Shown here: piece after piece, positions 52,260-60,429 of the stretch
Position numbering within the stretch: the first letter of the stretch is position 1
How the letters are laid out: every line of letters begins with the position of its first letter
Origin: Acidobacteriota bacterium
Lineage (GTDB): Bacteria > Acidobacteriota > Terriglobia > UBA7540
Length of the DNA: 64,000 nucleotides
Direction of reading: 5' to 3'
Assembly: GCA_021828285.1 (NCBI GenBank)
Contig: JAKASG010000003.1
Span: 1 to 64,000 of the forward strand
Made by a program: the position numbers and the translations under genes
The notes under the pieces: generated by a model
Database searches by the model: none
Told to the model about the DNA's origin: nothing
What the model saw: only the letters and a program-made list of their open reading frames with translations

Positions 52260-53237
52260 CTGCCGCTCACGCTTGCGATGGACATCGGCGGAAGCAGATT
52301 TCGCCTCGGCCTTTTCGCTGAAGATGGCGCCCGCCGTTCTCTTTTTGAGGCTGAAACGCTCCGATCGGGTGGCCGCGATTGGATGCTCGCCCAGCTCCTT
52401 GAGCGCGGCCGCGCTCTTTTGGCGGAAGCTCCGGCCGCCGTCGAGGCCTGCGGCATCAGTTTTGGCGGGCCCGTCGATTTTGAGCGGCAGAGCGTCACAT
52501 CTCTTCGCACGCCCGGCTGGAAGGATTTCGAGCTGGCCCGGTGGGCTCAAGAGAATTTCGGCATTCCCGCACGCGTTCTGAATGACGCGAAAGCCGGCGC
52601 CTGGGGTGAATTTCGCTATGGCGCGGGCCGTGGCAAGAATTCCCTCGTTTACATCACCTTGAGCACCGGCATTGGCGCCGGATTGGTTTTGAACGGAGAA
52701 TTGGTTTTCGGGAAGGACGGCCTCGCCGGTGAAATCGGCCATCTTCCCTTGCTCGATGGCGGACCCAAATGCGATTGCGGGGGCCGCGGCTGTCTTGAAA
52801 CCCTCAGTTCCGGCCGCGCCATCGAGCTGCGCGCCCAAGCCCTTGCCTGCCGCCAGCCGGAAACCCTGGCGCGCGTCATTCAGTTGAGCGGAGGCGACGT
52901 TTCCCGAATCACCGCGAAAGCCGTCTTCGAAGCCGCCATGCAGAAGGAAGAAGGCGCACTGTTCATCGCCCGCGAGGCGACCCGCTGGCTCGCTCGCGGC
53001 CTGATGGCTGCGATCCGTCTCTTCAATCCCGATGTCATTGTTCTCGGAGGCGGCGTCTCGCAGGCGGGCGAGGGGCTTATGCAACCGCTTTCGAAAGCAC
53101 TTGACGATCTGGCTGCTCCCAGCCTCCCTTACTCGACCGAAATCGTCCTCACACCTTTGGGGAATTACTCTCCGCTCTTGGGAGCGGCGGCAATTGCCTG
53201 GGACCTCACTCGCGCTGCCCAGTACCCGATTAGTTAA
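52260..53237 (+). CDS. ROK-family sugar kinase
   Basis: Probably glucokinase or another ROK hexose kinase. Starting at the CTG 52260, which is placed 7 bases after AGAGGAGA, the N-terminus reads (M)PLTLAMDIGGSRFRLG, a full phosphate-loop strand; starting at the ATG 52278 would cut into the strand. Catalytic Asp in RVLNDAKAGAWGE, ROK signature GTGIGAGLVLNGELVFGKDG-type segment, and the zinc motif (C-x-C-x4-C) in GPKCDCGGRGCLET. About 325 residues. Downstream of rapZ (18 bases) on the same strand. Substrate specificity is inferred only. Confidence 0.88.
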   Translation: MPLTLAMDIGGSRFRLGLFAEDGARRSLFEAETLRSGGRDWMLAQLLERGRALLAEAPAAVEACGISFGGPVDFERQSVTSLRTPGWKDFELARWAQENFGIPARVLNDAKAGAWGEFRYGAGRGKNSLVYITLSTGIGAGLVLNGELVFGKDGLAGEIGHLPLLDGGPKCDCGGRGCLETLSSGRAIELRAQALACRQPETLARVIQLSGGDVSRITAKAVFEAAMQKEEGALFIAREATRWLARGLMAAIRLFNPDVIVLGGGVSQAGEGLMQPLSKALDDLAAPSLPYSTEIVLTPLGNYSPLLGAAAIAWDLTRAAQYPIS

Positions 53238-53333
53238 TAGATTTCACTCCGCAGGGAAGTGACGCAATCATCTGATTTTACTAGACTTATACGTTGCCCG
53301 AGCACGCCTTTCGCCGAATTCTGATTTCCTTGC

Positions 53334-53363
53334 TTGACGCCGCAAATCGCGAAGAACTAATAT
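53334..53363 (+). promoter_or_regulatory. Candidate sigma-70 promoter for the msbA-like gene
   Basis: TTGACG (53334-53339), 18-base spacer, TAATAT (53358-53363). Transcription would start near 53370, ~40 bases before the ATG at 53409 and only ~15 before the GTG at 53385, which favours the ATG. Confidence 0.5.
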
Positions 53364-53408
53364 CGTAAGCGCGCCCCGGGTCGTTTGTGCCCCAGGCGAG
53401 TTTTCCGC

Positions 53409-55220
53409 ATGGCCAAAGTCAAACGCCTGCTGCGATTTGTCCGTCCTTACTCGTTACCCTTCATTGCATCGCTGATTCTGATGGCGGTGGTTGGAGCGTG
53501 CGAAGCCCTGCGCGCGTTCCTCATGGGCCCGATTTTTAACCAGGTGCTTCGCCCGGCGAATGATGCGGGGCGCACGCTTCTGTTCGATTTGCCCATCAGC
53601 CATCGTCCGGTGTATCTTCAGGAATTTTTCCCGGAGCGCATCCACAACGTCTGGACCATCGTCGCTCTGGCCTTCATCATCGTCACCATCGTTCGCGGCC
53701 TTTCGGAATTCCTCGCCACCTATCTGATCAACTTGGTCGGGCAATCGGCCGTGCGCGACCTCCGCAATCAGCTTTACACGCGGATGGTCCAGCAATCGCT
53801 CAATTTCTTCACCGAGAACCCGACCGGCCGCCTGATGTCGGCCGTCAGTAACGACACGGACAAGATCCAGGACGCTGCTTCGAACGTCTTGTCGAATCTC
53901 CTGAAGCAAACCTTCACGCTCGTCTCAATGCTGGCCGTGATGTTTTATGTGGACTGGCGCCTGTCGCTCTTCTCGATGCTGCTCATCCCGCTCGTTGTCT
54001 ATCCTTCGGCGAATATCGGCCGCGCGATCCGCGCTTCGAGCGCTTCGAGCCAGGATAAGATGGCGGAAATCAACCGCCTCGCGCATGAGACCTTCGCCGG
54101 CATTCGCATCGTCAAAGCCTTCGTGATGGAGCATCTTGAAATCGCCCGCTTCAAGGCCGCTACCGAGCGGCTGCTCAAGAGCAATATGCGCTGGGTCCGC
54201 GCCCAGGCGGCGACGGCTCCCTTGATGGAGATTCTCGCCGCGGTGACCATCGCCGGCCTTCTGCTTTACGAACGGAATAAGATCGCCCACGACACCCAAA
54301 CGATCGGCATGTTCGTCGCTTTCATCTACGCGCTCTTCAAAGCTTCCGAAGCCGTCAAGCGCCTCACCGGCGTCAACAACTCGCTTCAACTTGCCATCGG
54401 CGCTTCCGACCAGGTCTTCCGATTTTTGAACGTCACGCCTGAGCTCACGGACCGCACGGGCGCCACGCCGGCGCCGACCTTCAGCCGCGACATCGTTTTT
54501 GACGGGGTGGACTTCGAATATGAGCGCGGGGTACCGCTCTTGCGCAATGTGAATCTCCAAATCCGCAAGGGCGAGATCGTGGCGATTGTAGGTTCGAGCG
54601 GCGCGGGCAAGACGACGCTGGCCAGCCTCATTCCACGCTTTTTTGACGTGACCCACGGGCGCATCCTCATGGACGGTCGCGACCTCCGGGATATCACGCT
54701 CAGCTCCCTGCGCTCCCAGATCGGCATGGTCACGCAGGAAACAGTCCTCTTCAACGATACCGTTTACAACAACATTTGTTACGGCAGCGGCTCGCGACAC
54801 AGAAGCGAAGTGGTGGCGGCGGCGCACGCGGCCCTCGCCCACGATTTTATCGAGCAGATGCCCGGCGGATATCAGGCCGCCATCGGCGAGCGCGGCCAGA
54901 GGCTCTCCGGCGGCCAACGCCAGCGGATAGCCATCGCCCGCGCGCTTCTGAAGAACCCTCCTTTGCTGATTCTCGATGAGGCGACTTCCGAGCTCGACTC
55001 GGAATCGGAGATGCTCGTCCAGAAGGCGCTCAACAATTTGATGGTCGGCCGCACCGTCCTCGTCATCGCGCACCGCCTTTCCACTGTCCGCCGCGCCGAC
55101 CGCATCATCGTTCTCGATCGAGGCACGATTTCGGAAGTTGGGACGCACGCGGATTTGGTCAGTCAGGGTGGCATTTACCAGCGGCTTCACGATCTTCAGT
55201 TCGTGGACGCGGAACCGTAG
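53409..55220 (+). CDS. msbA: MsbA-like ABC transporter (lipid exporter type)
   Basis: A 603-residue half-transporter from the ATG at 53409 (GTG at 53385 is possible; see promoter entry). N-terminal transmembrane domain with about six helices (residues ~1-310, first at ~17-40), then a nucleotide-binding domain: Walker A GSSGAGKTT (~395), Q-loop, signature LSGGQRQRIAIARALL, Walker B LLILDEATSELD and an H-loop AHRLST. The fusion order and length fit MsbA, the lipid A flippase. Position among LPS genes (lptB, lptC/lptA-like) supports lipid export, but other substrates are possible. Confidence 0.9.
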   Translation: MAKVKRLLRFVRPYSLPFIASLILMAVVGACEALRAFLMGPIFNQVLRPANDAGRTLLFDLPISHRPVYLQEFFPERIHNVWTIVALAFIIVTIVRGLSEFLATYLINLVGQSAVRDLRNQLYTRMVQQSLNFFTENPTGRLMSAVSNDTDKIQDAASNVLSNLLKQTFTLVSMLAVMFYVDWRLSLFSMLLIPLVVYPSANIGRAIRASSASSQDKMAEINRLAHETFAGIRIVKAFVMEHLEIARFKAATERLLKSNMRWVRAQAATAPLMEILAAVTIAGLLLYERNKIAHDTQTIGMFVAFIYALFKASEAVKRLTGVNNSLQLAIGASDQVFRFLNVTPELTDRTGATPAPTFSRDIVFDGVDFEYERGVPLLRNVNLQIRKGEIVAIVGSSGAGKTTLASLIPRFFDVTHGRILMDGRDLRDITLSSLRSQIGMVTQETVLFNDTVYNNICYGSGSRHRSEVVAAAHAALAHDFIEQMPGGYQAAIGERGQRLSGGQRQRIAIARALLKNPPLLILDEATSELDSESEMLVQKALNNLMVGRTVLVIAHRLSTVRRADRIIVLDRGTISEVGTHADLVSQGGIYQRLHDLQFVDAEP

Positions 55221-55326
55221 CGCCGCGGTGTCGGCGGCATTTCTTCGGGCCGGGATGCGGGCCGCTCAGAGATTGCGGATTTCAGACTCTGCGGCTCGTC
55301 CTGAAAGTTGAAAGCAGAAGGTTTCC

Positions 55327-56223
55327 ATGATTCGCAGCATGACGGGTTACAGCAGCGCTCAGCGCGAGGACGACGGCTTTTCCGTCGGCGTGAACGTCAA
55401 ATCGTTGAATCACCGTTACCTCGACATCCTGCTCCGCTCGCCTGCGGGCGCGGAGCCGCTCGAGCCGCTGATCCGGCAGGCGGTCAAGGAGCGCGTCGCT
55501 CGCGGCCGCGTCGAAGTGGTGGTCAGCATCGGGTGCTCCGGCGCCGTCGGAGCGCCTATTAATTACCGCCTGCTTGAAGCTTACGCCGCGGCCTGCGTGC
55601 GCCTTCGCGAAGGCGGCCTTGCGGGCGCGGAAACGGACCTCGCTTCGCTTCTTCGCCTTCCCGGCGTCATCGCCGCGCCGAACGGCCATCTACCGCCGGA
55701 AGATTTCGATCGGGTCCGCGGGCTCCTTGCCGCGGCGCTTGAAGATTCGCTCGCCGCGCTGAACGCCATGCGCGCCCGCGAGGGCGAAGCGCTCGAACGC
55801 GATTTACGAGCTCGGCTGGCCCGGCTCGGAGAAATCGAAGCCGAAATCGGCCGGCTCGCGGGCCGCGTCACGGAGGTGGTTCGCCGTCGTCTTGAAGAGC
55901 GTGTCCGCGAAGTTCTCGGCCTCGTGGAACTCGACCGCAGCCGTCTGGCTCAGGAAGTCGCTTATCTCGCCTCGCGCTCGGACATTGCCGAGGAGCTGAC
56001 GCGCTTCAGAAGCCATCTCGAGCAGGCGGCGAAGCTGCTCGATGAAGGGACGGAGATTGGCAAAAAGCTCGATTTTCTGCTTCAAGAAATGAACCGCGAA
56101 GCGAATACGATTCTTTCGAAGACTTCGGACGTCCCTGAAGTTGGCATGGCGCTCGGCGAGCGCGCCATCGAAATGAAAGTGGAGATCGAAAGACTGCGCG
56201 AGCAGGCGCAAAACGTCGAATGA
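55327..56223 (+). CDS. yicC: YicC family protein (endoribonuclease-like)
   Basis: 298 residues. N-terminal YicC domain (IRSMTGYSSAQREDDGFSVG, then VNVKSLNHRYLDILLR) and a C-terminal DUF1732 domain with RSDIAEELTRFRSHLEQAAK and FLLQEMNREANTILSKTSD. In E. coli YicC has RNase activity and affects RyhB sRNA; cellular role here is inferred. Its stop overlaps the gmk start (ATGA), so the pair is translationally coupled, matching the yicC-gmk-rpoZ order of many bacteria. Confidence 0.93.
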   Translation: MIRSMTGYSSAQREDDGFSVGVNVKSLNHRYLDILLRSPAGAEPLEPLIRQAVKERVARGRVEVVVSIGCSGAVGAPINYRLLEAYAAACVRLREGGLAGAETDLASLLRLPGVIAAPNGHLPPEDFDRVRGLLAAALEDSLAALNAMRAREGEALERDLRARLARLGEIEAEIGRLAGRVTEVVRRRLEERVREVLGLVELDRSRLAQEVAYLASRSDIAEELTRFRSHLEQAAKLLDEGTEIGKKLDFLLQEMNREANTILSKTSDVPEVGMALGERAIEMKVEIERLREQAQNVE

Positions 56224-56864
56224 ATCGAACGGGCCGTCAGAAGCCGGTGGCGCGCCGGGGAAACCTGATCGTCATTTCCGCTCCCTCCGGTGCGGGCAAG
56301 ACCACGCTGGTCCGCCGTTTGCTCGCTTCGGTCCGCGGCATTCGCTTCTCCATTTCGCACACCACGCGCCCGCCGCGGCCGGGTGAGCGCGAAGGGCACG
56401 ACTACTTTTTCGTCGCTGAGGCTCGCTTCAAGCGCATGATCGCCCGGGGCGAGTTCGCCGAGTGGGCGCAGGTCTTCGGACATTTTTATGGCACAAGCTG
56501 GCGGCAGCTTCGCGCCAGGCAATCGGCGGGCGTGGATGTGCTCCTCGATATTGACGTTCAGGGCTGGCAGAAACTGAAGCCGAAACTTAGCGAGACGGTC
56601 AGCGTCTTCATATTGCCGCCCTCTTTTTCCGTGCTGGAGGACCGGCTCCGCCGCCGCCGCAAGGACCCGCCGTGGGAAATCGCCCGCCGCCTGGAAACGT
56701 CACGGCGCGAGGTGCGGCATTGGCGCGAATACGATTATTTGATTGTCAACGACGATGAAAATCGCGCAGCGACCGCTTTGCGCTCGGTGGTTCTCGCCGC
56801 GCGCTTCCGCCGCGCCGCGCGCAAGGAACAGGCAAGGAAAGTTCTCAAAACATTTGGAGGATAG
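56220..56864 (+). CDS. gmk: Guanylate kinase
   Basis: GMP to GDP kinase. 214 residues with P-loop SAPSGAGKTTLVRRLL, the GMP-binding HTTRPPRPGEREGHDYFFV segment and LLDIDVQGWQKLK. Overlaps yicC by 4 bases and is followed at once by rpoZ. Confidence 0.95.
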   Translation: MNRTGRQKPVARRGNLIVISAPSGAGKTTLVRRLLASVRGIRFSISHTTRPPRPGEREGHDYFFVAEARFKRMIARGEFAEWAQVFGHFYGTSWRQLRARQSAGVDVLLDIDVQGWQKLKPKLSETVSVFILPPSFSVLEDRLRRRRKDPPWEIARRLETSRREVRHWREYDYLIVNDDENRAATALRSVVLAARFRRAARKEQARKVLKTFGG

Positions 56865-57083
56865 ATGAATCTCCCACAAGGAATGGACAGTAAATTTCGC
56901 CTTATTCTTATCGCGGCCAAGCGGGCGCGGCAATTGCAATCCGGCGCCAAGCCGCTCGTGCAGTCGGCTCAGAAGAAGGTCACGAAAATCGCGCTGGCGG
57001 AGGTCGGGGGCGGGCTCATCCCTTTCGAAATTCTCGAGTCTGCAAACGATCACCGCACGAGGGACCGGAAATCGAAATCCTAA
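56865..57083 (+). CDS. rpoZ: RNA polymerase omega subunit
   Basis: A 72-residue RNA polymerase omega subunit: it helps assemble beta' and takes part in ppGpp binding. Family core about 7-62: FRLILIAAKRARQLQSGAKP, IALAEVGGGLIPFE. The ATG at 56865 abuts the gmk stop; an in-frame ATG six codons later is possible. The N-terminal MNLPQG is a little longer than usual. The tail ends after a short basic segment. Confidence 0.88.
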   Translation: MNLPQGMDSKFRLILIAAKRARQLQSGAKPLVQSAQKKVTKIALAEVGGGLIPFEILESANDHRTRDRKSKS

Positions 57084-57194
57084 CGGGCGTCCCGACGAAT
57101 TCTTTGCGCTCGTCCAGAAGGCCGGCCTTCCTGGCGAAGCGAAGAATCTGGTCTTGCTCTTTGCCGCAGGAGCGGTGCATGGGCCTCGAGTGCG

Positions 57195-58460
57195 ATGACT
57201 GAATCAGCCAAACCCGCGCGAATCGCCGTGGGCGTTTCCGGCGGCATCGCGGCTTATAAAGCCGCGGAACTGGTGCGCGCGCTTCAGGACCGCGGAATCG
57301 AAGTGCAAGTCGTGATGACGCGCGCCGCGTGCGAATTCGTCCGCCCGCTGACCTTCGCCGCGCTGACCGGCAGCAAAGTCATCACGGAAATGTTCAGCGG
57401 GGAAGCGGCTGAGCCGAACGTCGAAAGCGCCATCGAACACATCGCCGTCGCCCAGCGGATCGAAGCGCTCGTCATCGCGCCTGCGACCGCTGACGTCATC
57501 GCCAAGCTCGCCCACGGCATGGCGGACGATTTCCTCTCGACGCTCGCGCTCGCCACGCGCGCGCCCATCGTCGTCGCCCCGGCCATGAACGTCGTGATGT
57601 GGGAAAGCGCCTCGACCCGGGCGAATATTCAGGTTTTGCGCGAGCGCGGAATCAAAGTGGTCGAGCCGGAGGAAGGTTATCTTGCTTGCGGCATGACGGG
57701 CGCGGGCCGCCTTGCCTCACTCGAATCCATTGTCGCGGCCCTCCTGAGCGCGCTCGGCCTCTCGGAAGACTTGAAGAATGAGACCGTCCTCGTCACCGCC
57801 GGTCCCACCGAGGAAGCGCTCGATCCCGTCCGCTACATCAGCAATCGCTCCTCGGGCAAGATGGGTTACGCGCTGGCCGAAGCCGCCCGCCGGCGCGGCG
57901 CAAACGTCGTTCTCGTCAGCGGTCCGGTTCGTCTCGACCCTCCCGAGGGCGTCCGTCTCGCGCGCGTTCGTTCGGCGGAAGAAATGGCGGAAGCCGTCCT
58001 GCGCTTTCTCGGTGAGGCGACCGTCGTTTTGATGGCCGCCGCTGTCGTGGACTTTCGTCCTCTTCGCCCGAGCGCGCAAAAATTAAAGAAAGAGAACGGC
58101 GCGCCTTCGATCGAATGGATTTCCACGCGCGATATTCTCAAGGAAGTCGCCTCGCGCCGCCGCGCAGGCCGGATCGTCGTCGGCTTCGCCGCGGAAACGG
58201 ATCGCGTGCTCGAAAATGCCGCCGCCAAAATCCGCTCAAAGCGTCTCGACATGATCGTGGCCAATGACGTGACACAACCAGGCGCCGGCTTCGACGCCGA
58301 CACCAACATCGTCACGTTGGTTTTTCCGGACGGCCGCGCGGAAACGCTTGAGAAAATGCCGAAGCGCGAAGTCGCCGGCCGCGTTCTCGATGAAGTCGTC
58401 CGCCTGCGTGCCGCAAACAAAGCAAAAGGTGCGCCGGCTTCGCGGTCGCGCAAGCGCTGA
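57195..58460 (+). CDS. coaBC: Phosphopantothenoylcysteine synthetase/decarboxylase
   Basis: Bifunctional coenzyme A biosynthesis enzyme. N-terminal CoaC half (~1-190): FMN motif GVSGGIAAYKAAEL, APAMNVVMW, and the substrate clamp with active Cys in GYLACGMTGAGRLA. C-terminal CoaB half (~195-400): TAGPTEEALDPVRYISNRSS, KMGYALAEAA, AAAVVDFRP. 421 residues. 111 bases after rpoZ on the same strand. Standard order rpoZ-coaBC. Confidence 0.95.
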   Translation: MTESAKPARIAVGVSGGIAAYKAAELVRALQDRGIEVQVVMTRAACEFVRPLTFAALTGSKVITEMFSGEAAEPNVESAIEHIAVAQRIEALVIAPATADVIAKLAHGMADDFLSTLALATRAPIVVAPAMNVVMWESASTRANIQVLRERGIKVVEPEEGYLACGMTGAGRLASLESIVAALLSALGLSEDLKNETVLVTAGPTEEALDPVRYISNRSSGKMGYALAEAARRRGANVVLVSGPVRLDPPEGVRLARVRSAEEMAEAVLRFLGEATVVLMAAAVVDFRPLRPSAQKLKKENGAPSIEWISTRDILKEVASRRRAGRIVVGFAAETDRVLENAAAKIRSKRLDMIVANDVTQPGAGFDADTNIVTLVFPDGRAETLEKMPKREVAGRVLDEVVRLRAANKAKGAPASRSRKR

Positions 58461-58512
58461 GTGATTCCGTAATGGCCCGAGTTCGCCTGGATTTTGCCCG
58501 CTGCGGGCGCCG

Positions 58513-59394
58513 ATGAAAGCAAATCCAATGGACGACCGTCTCCTTCAGGAATTGAGCGCGTGGCTCGACTTCTACCGCGACATGGGATTTGAAGGTCTTT
58601 ACCTGCCTCCCGTTTCCGAGCGGACCCGAAGCTCACCCGCCACGAATTCCGCCGGAGGTTCCGCGCCCGGTCCCTCCGCTGCCTCCGACGCAACGGATTC
58701 AAATGAACCGTCTGGCGCCGCCCCGGCGCTCGGCATGTTGCCGCCCCAGAGCGCGCAAAAAGCGAATGCGGCGCCGCTTCTTCCCGCTTCTTCGCGGAAC
58801 TTCTCACTTTTCGAGCCTGCACCCCCTCCGCCCAAATTGAAAGAAACGCTCGATGAAATTCGCTTCGATTTGGGCGATTGCCACCGCTGCCGCCTTTCGC
58901 AAGGCCGGAAGACCATCGTCTTCGGCCAGGGAAATCCTCGCGCGGAACTCGTTTTCGTCGGCGAAGGTCCCGGCGCCGATGAAGATGAGCAAGGCCTTCC
59001 GTTCGTCGGCCGCGCGGGACAATTGCTGAACCGGATGATTCAGGCGATTGGATTGCGCCGCGAAGAGGTTTACATCTGCAACGTGGTCAAATGCCGGCCT
59101 CCGGGCAATCGCACGCCCGCGCCGGATGAGATCGAAACGTGCTCGCCTTTTCTTTACCGCCAGATCGAAGCGATCCGCCCGAAGCTCATCTGCTGCCTCG
59201 GCGCGCCTGCGGTGCGGACCGTGCTCGGCGTCAAGGAAGGCATCACCAAAATTCGCGGGCGCTTTTACGAATACGCCGGCGTAAAGGCTCTCGCCACCGT
59301 GCATCCCGCTTACATCCTGCGCAATCCGCGCGAAGAGAAAATTTTGCGGGAGGATTTCGAGAAGATCCGCGAATTTCTCCGCGCTGCGCGCTGA
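58513..59394 (+). CDS. Type-4 uracil-DNA glycosylase
   Basis: Removes uracil from DNA. About 293 residues; the ~170-residue catalytic core follows an N-terminal helical bit ([20 protein letters not shown]) and a ~75-residue low-complexity Pro/Ser/Ala linker. Iron-sulphur cysteines are in [19 protein letters not shown] and [11 protein letters not shown]; active-site motif [20 protein letters not shown] (Glu/Asp) and HPAYILRNP (His). The start at 58513 has alternatives at 58528. The long linker between N-terminal helix and core is unusual in length. Confidence 0.93.
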   Translation: MKANPMDDRLLQELSAWLDFYRDMGFEGLYLPPVSERTRSSPATNSAGGSAPGPSAASDATDSNEPSGAAPALGMLPPQSAQKANAAPLLPASSRNFSLFEPAPPPPKLKETLDEIRFDLGDCHRCRLSQGRKTIVFGQGNPRAELVFVGEGPGADEDEQGLPFVGRAGQLLNRMIQAIGLRREEVYICNVVKCRPPGNRTPAPDEIETCSPFLYRQIEAIRPKLICCLGAPAVRTVLGVKEGITKIRGRFYEYAGVKALATVHPAYILRNPREEKILREDFEKIREFLRAAR

Positions 59395-59496
59395 ATCCCG
59401 TTTCACCATCGAAATGCCGGCTCACCGGCGTGCTAACATATCCTGAAGCTCCCCGCCGTTTTTGTGCCTGGACCGGCGCGGCAGTGGAAGAGGCGC

Positions 59497-60423
59497 ATGA
59501 AGTTTCGCGATAAACTGCTCGACGCACGTCAACCTCTCATCCTTTTTGAGATGGTCCCGCCTGTGGCCGATAAGGCCGGAGCGCTTGAGGCCGCGGTCGA
59601 AGACGCCCGGCGAGTGCACGGCCGTGTGGACGCCTTTAATCTTCCTGAAATTCGCGACGAATCGCGCGGGGTGGATCGCACTTACAAATTTGTGCCGCGC
59701 GTCGAGCCGCGGACGCTCGGCGGCGAAATTTACCGGCGGCTTGGCGCGGAAGTGGTTCTCAATCGGTGCGTCGTTTGCGAGCCGGATCAGTTGGCGTGGT
59801 GGCGGGAGACTCAGGAAATGGCGCCGCTTTCGAACGTGATTCTCGTGGGCGGCGAATCGAGCGAGGTTCGGTATCCCGGTCCGAACGTGGCGGAAGCCGC
59901 GCGGCAGATTCTCGCGAGCGGCACGCCGGCGACGCTCGGAGGCATCACGCTGCCGAATCGGGCGCAGGAAGCGGAGCGAGTGCGGCGCAAGCAGGCCGCT
60001 GGGCTGCGCTTCTTCACCACGCAGATTCTCTTTGATTCGAACGATATCGTCTGGCTGATTCAACGCTTGAACGGTCTTGAGGCGCGCGTGTTTTTGAGCT
60101 TCGCCCCCGTCAGCCATCCGCGCGACGTCCAGTTTTTGCGCTGGCTCGGCGCCGATGTTCCGGCCGAGCTGGACGAGTTTCTGATTCAGAATGCCGAAGG
60201 AACGAGCGCGGATAACGACGCGAAGGCGGAGCGGTCGCTTGATCTGGCGCAGCGCATTCTGATGGACGTCTTCGATAATCTCCCGCCCGATCCGCCGCCC
60301 CTGGGCCTCAATATCGAGCACATCAACCGAAGAAATTTCGCTTCCGCCGTGCGCATGGTCGAGCGATTGGGCCATCTTTATTCAAATCTCCTTGCGGCGC
60401 GCGGAAGCCCGAGCCGAGGGTGA
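59497..60423 (+). CDS. metF: Methylenetetrahydrofolate reductase-like protein
   Basis: TIM-barrel protein of the MTHFR family, reducing 5,10-methylene-THF to 5-methyl-THF for methionine synthesis, or a relative. 308 residues from the ATG at 59497, which has GGAAGAGG upstream; the 59464 start adds 11 basic residues. Family features: an early catalytic-type Glu strand (ILFEMVPP, ~18-25), NVILVGGESSEV, LRFFTTQILFD, SFAPVSHPRDVQFLRWLG and LNIEHINRRNF. The first block is divergent from E. coli MetF, so activity and electron donor are uncertain. Directly upstream of priA (6 bases). Confidence 0.8.
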   Translation: MKFRDKLLDARQPLILFEMVPPVADKAGALEAAVEDARRVHGRVDAFNLPEIRDESRGVDRTYKFVPRVEPRTLGGEIYRRLGAEVVLNRCVVCEPDQLAWWRETQEMAPLSNVILVGGESSEVRYPGPNVAEAARQILASGTPATLGGITLPNRAQEAERVRRKQAAGLRFFTTQILFDSNDIVWLIQRLNGLEARVFLSFAPVSHPRDVQFLRWLGADVPAELDEFLIQNAEGTSADNDAKAERSLDLAQRILMDVFDNLPPDPPPLGLNIEHINRRNFASAVRMVERLGHLYSNLLAARGSPSRG

Positions 60424-60429
60424 TTCCGC

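Noticed and set aside
53925-55190. 421-codon minus-strand frame
   Set aside because: Fully antisense to the msbA-like gene, with no domain pattern of its own.
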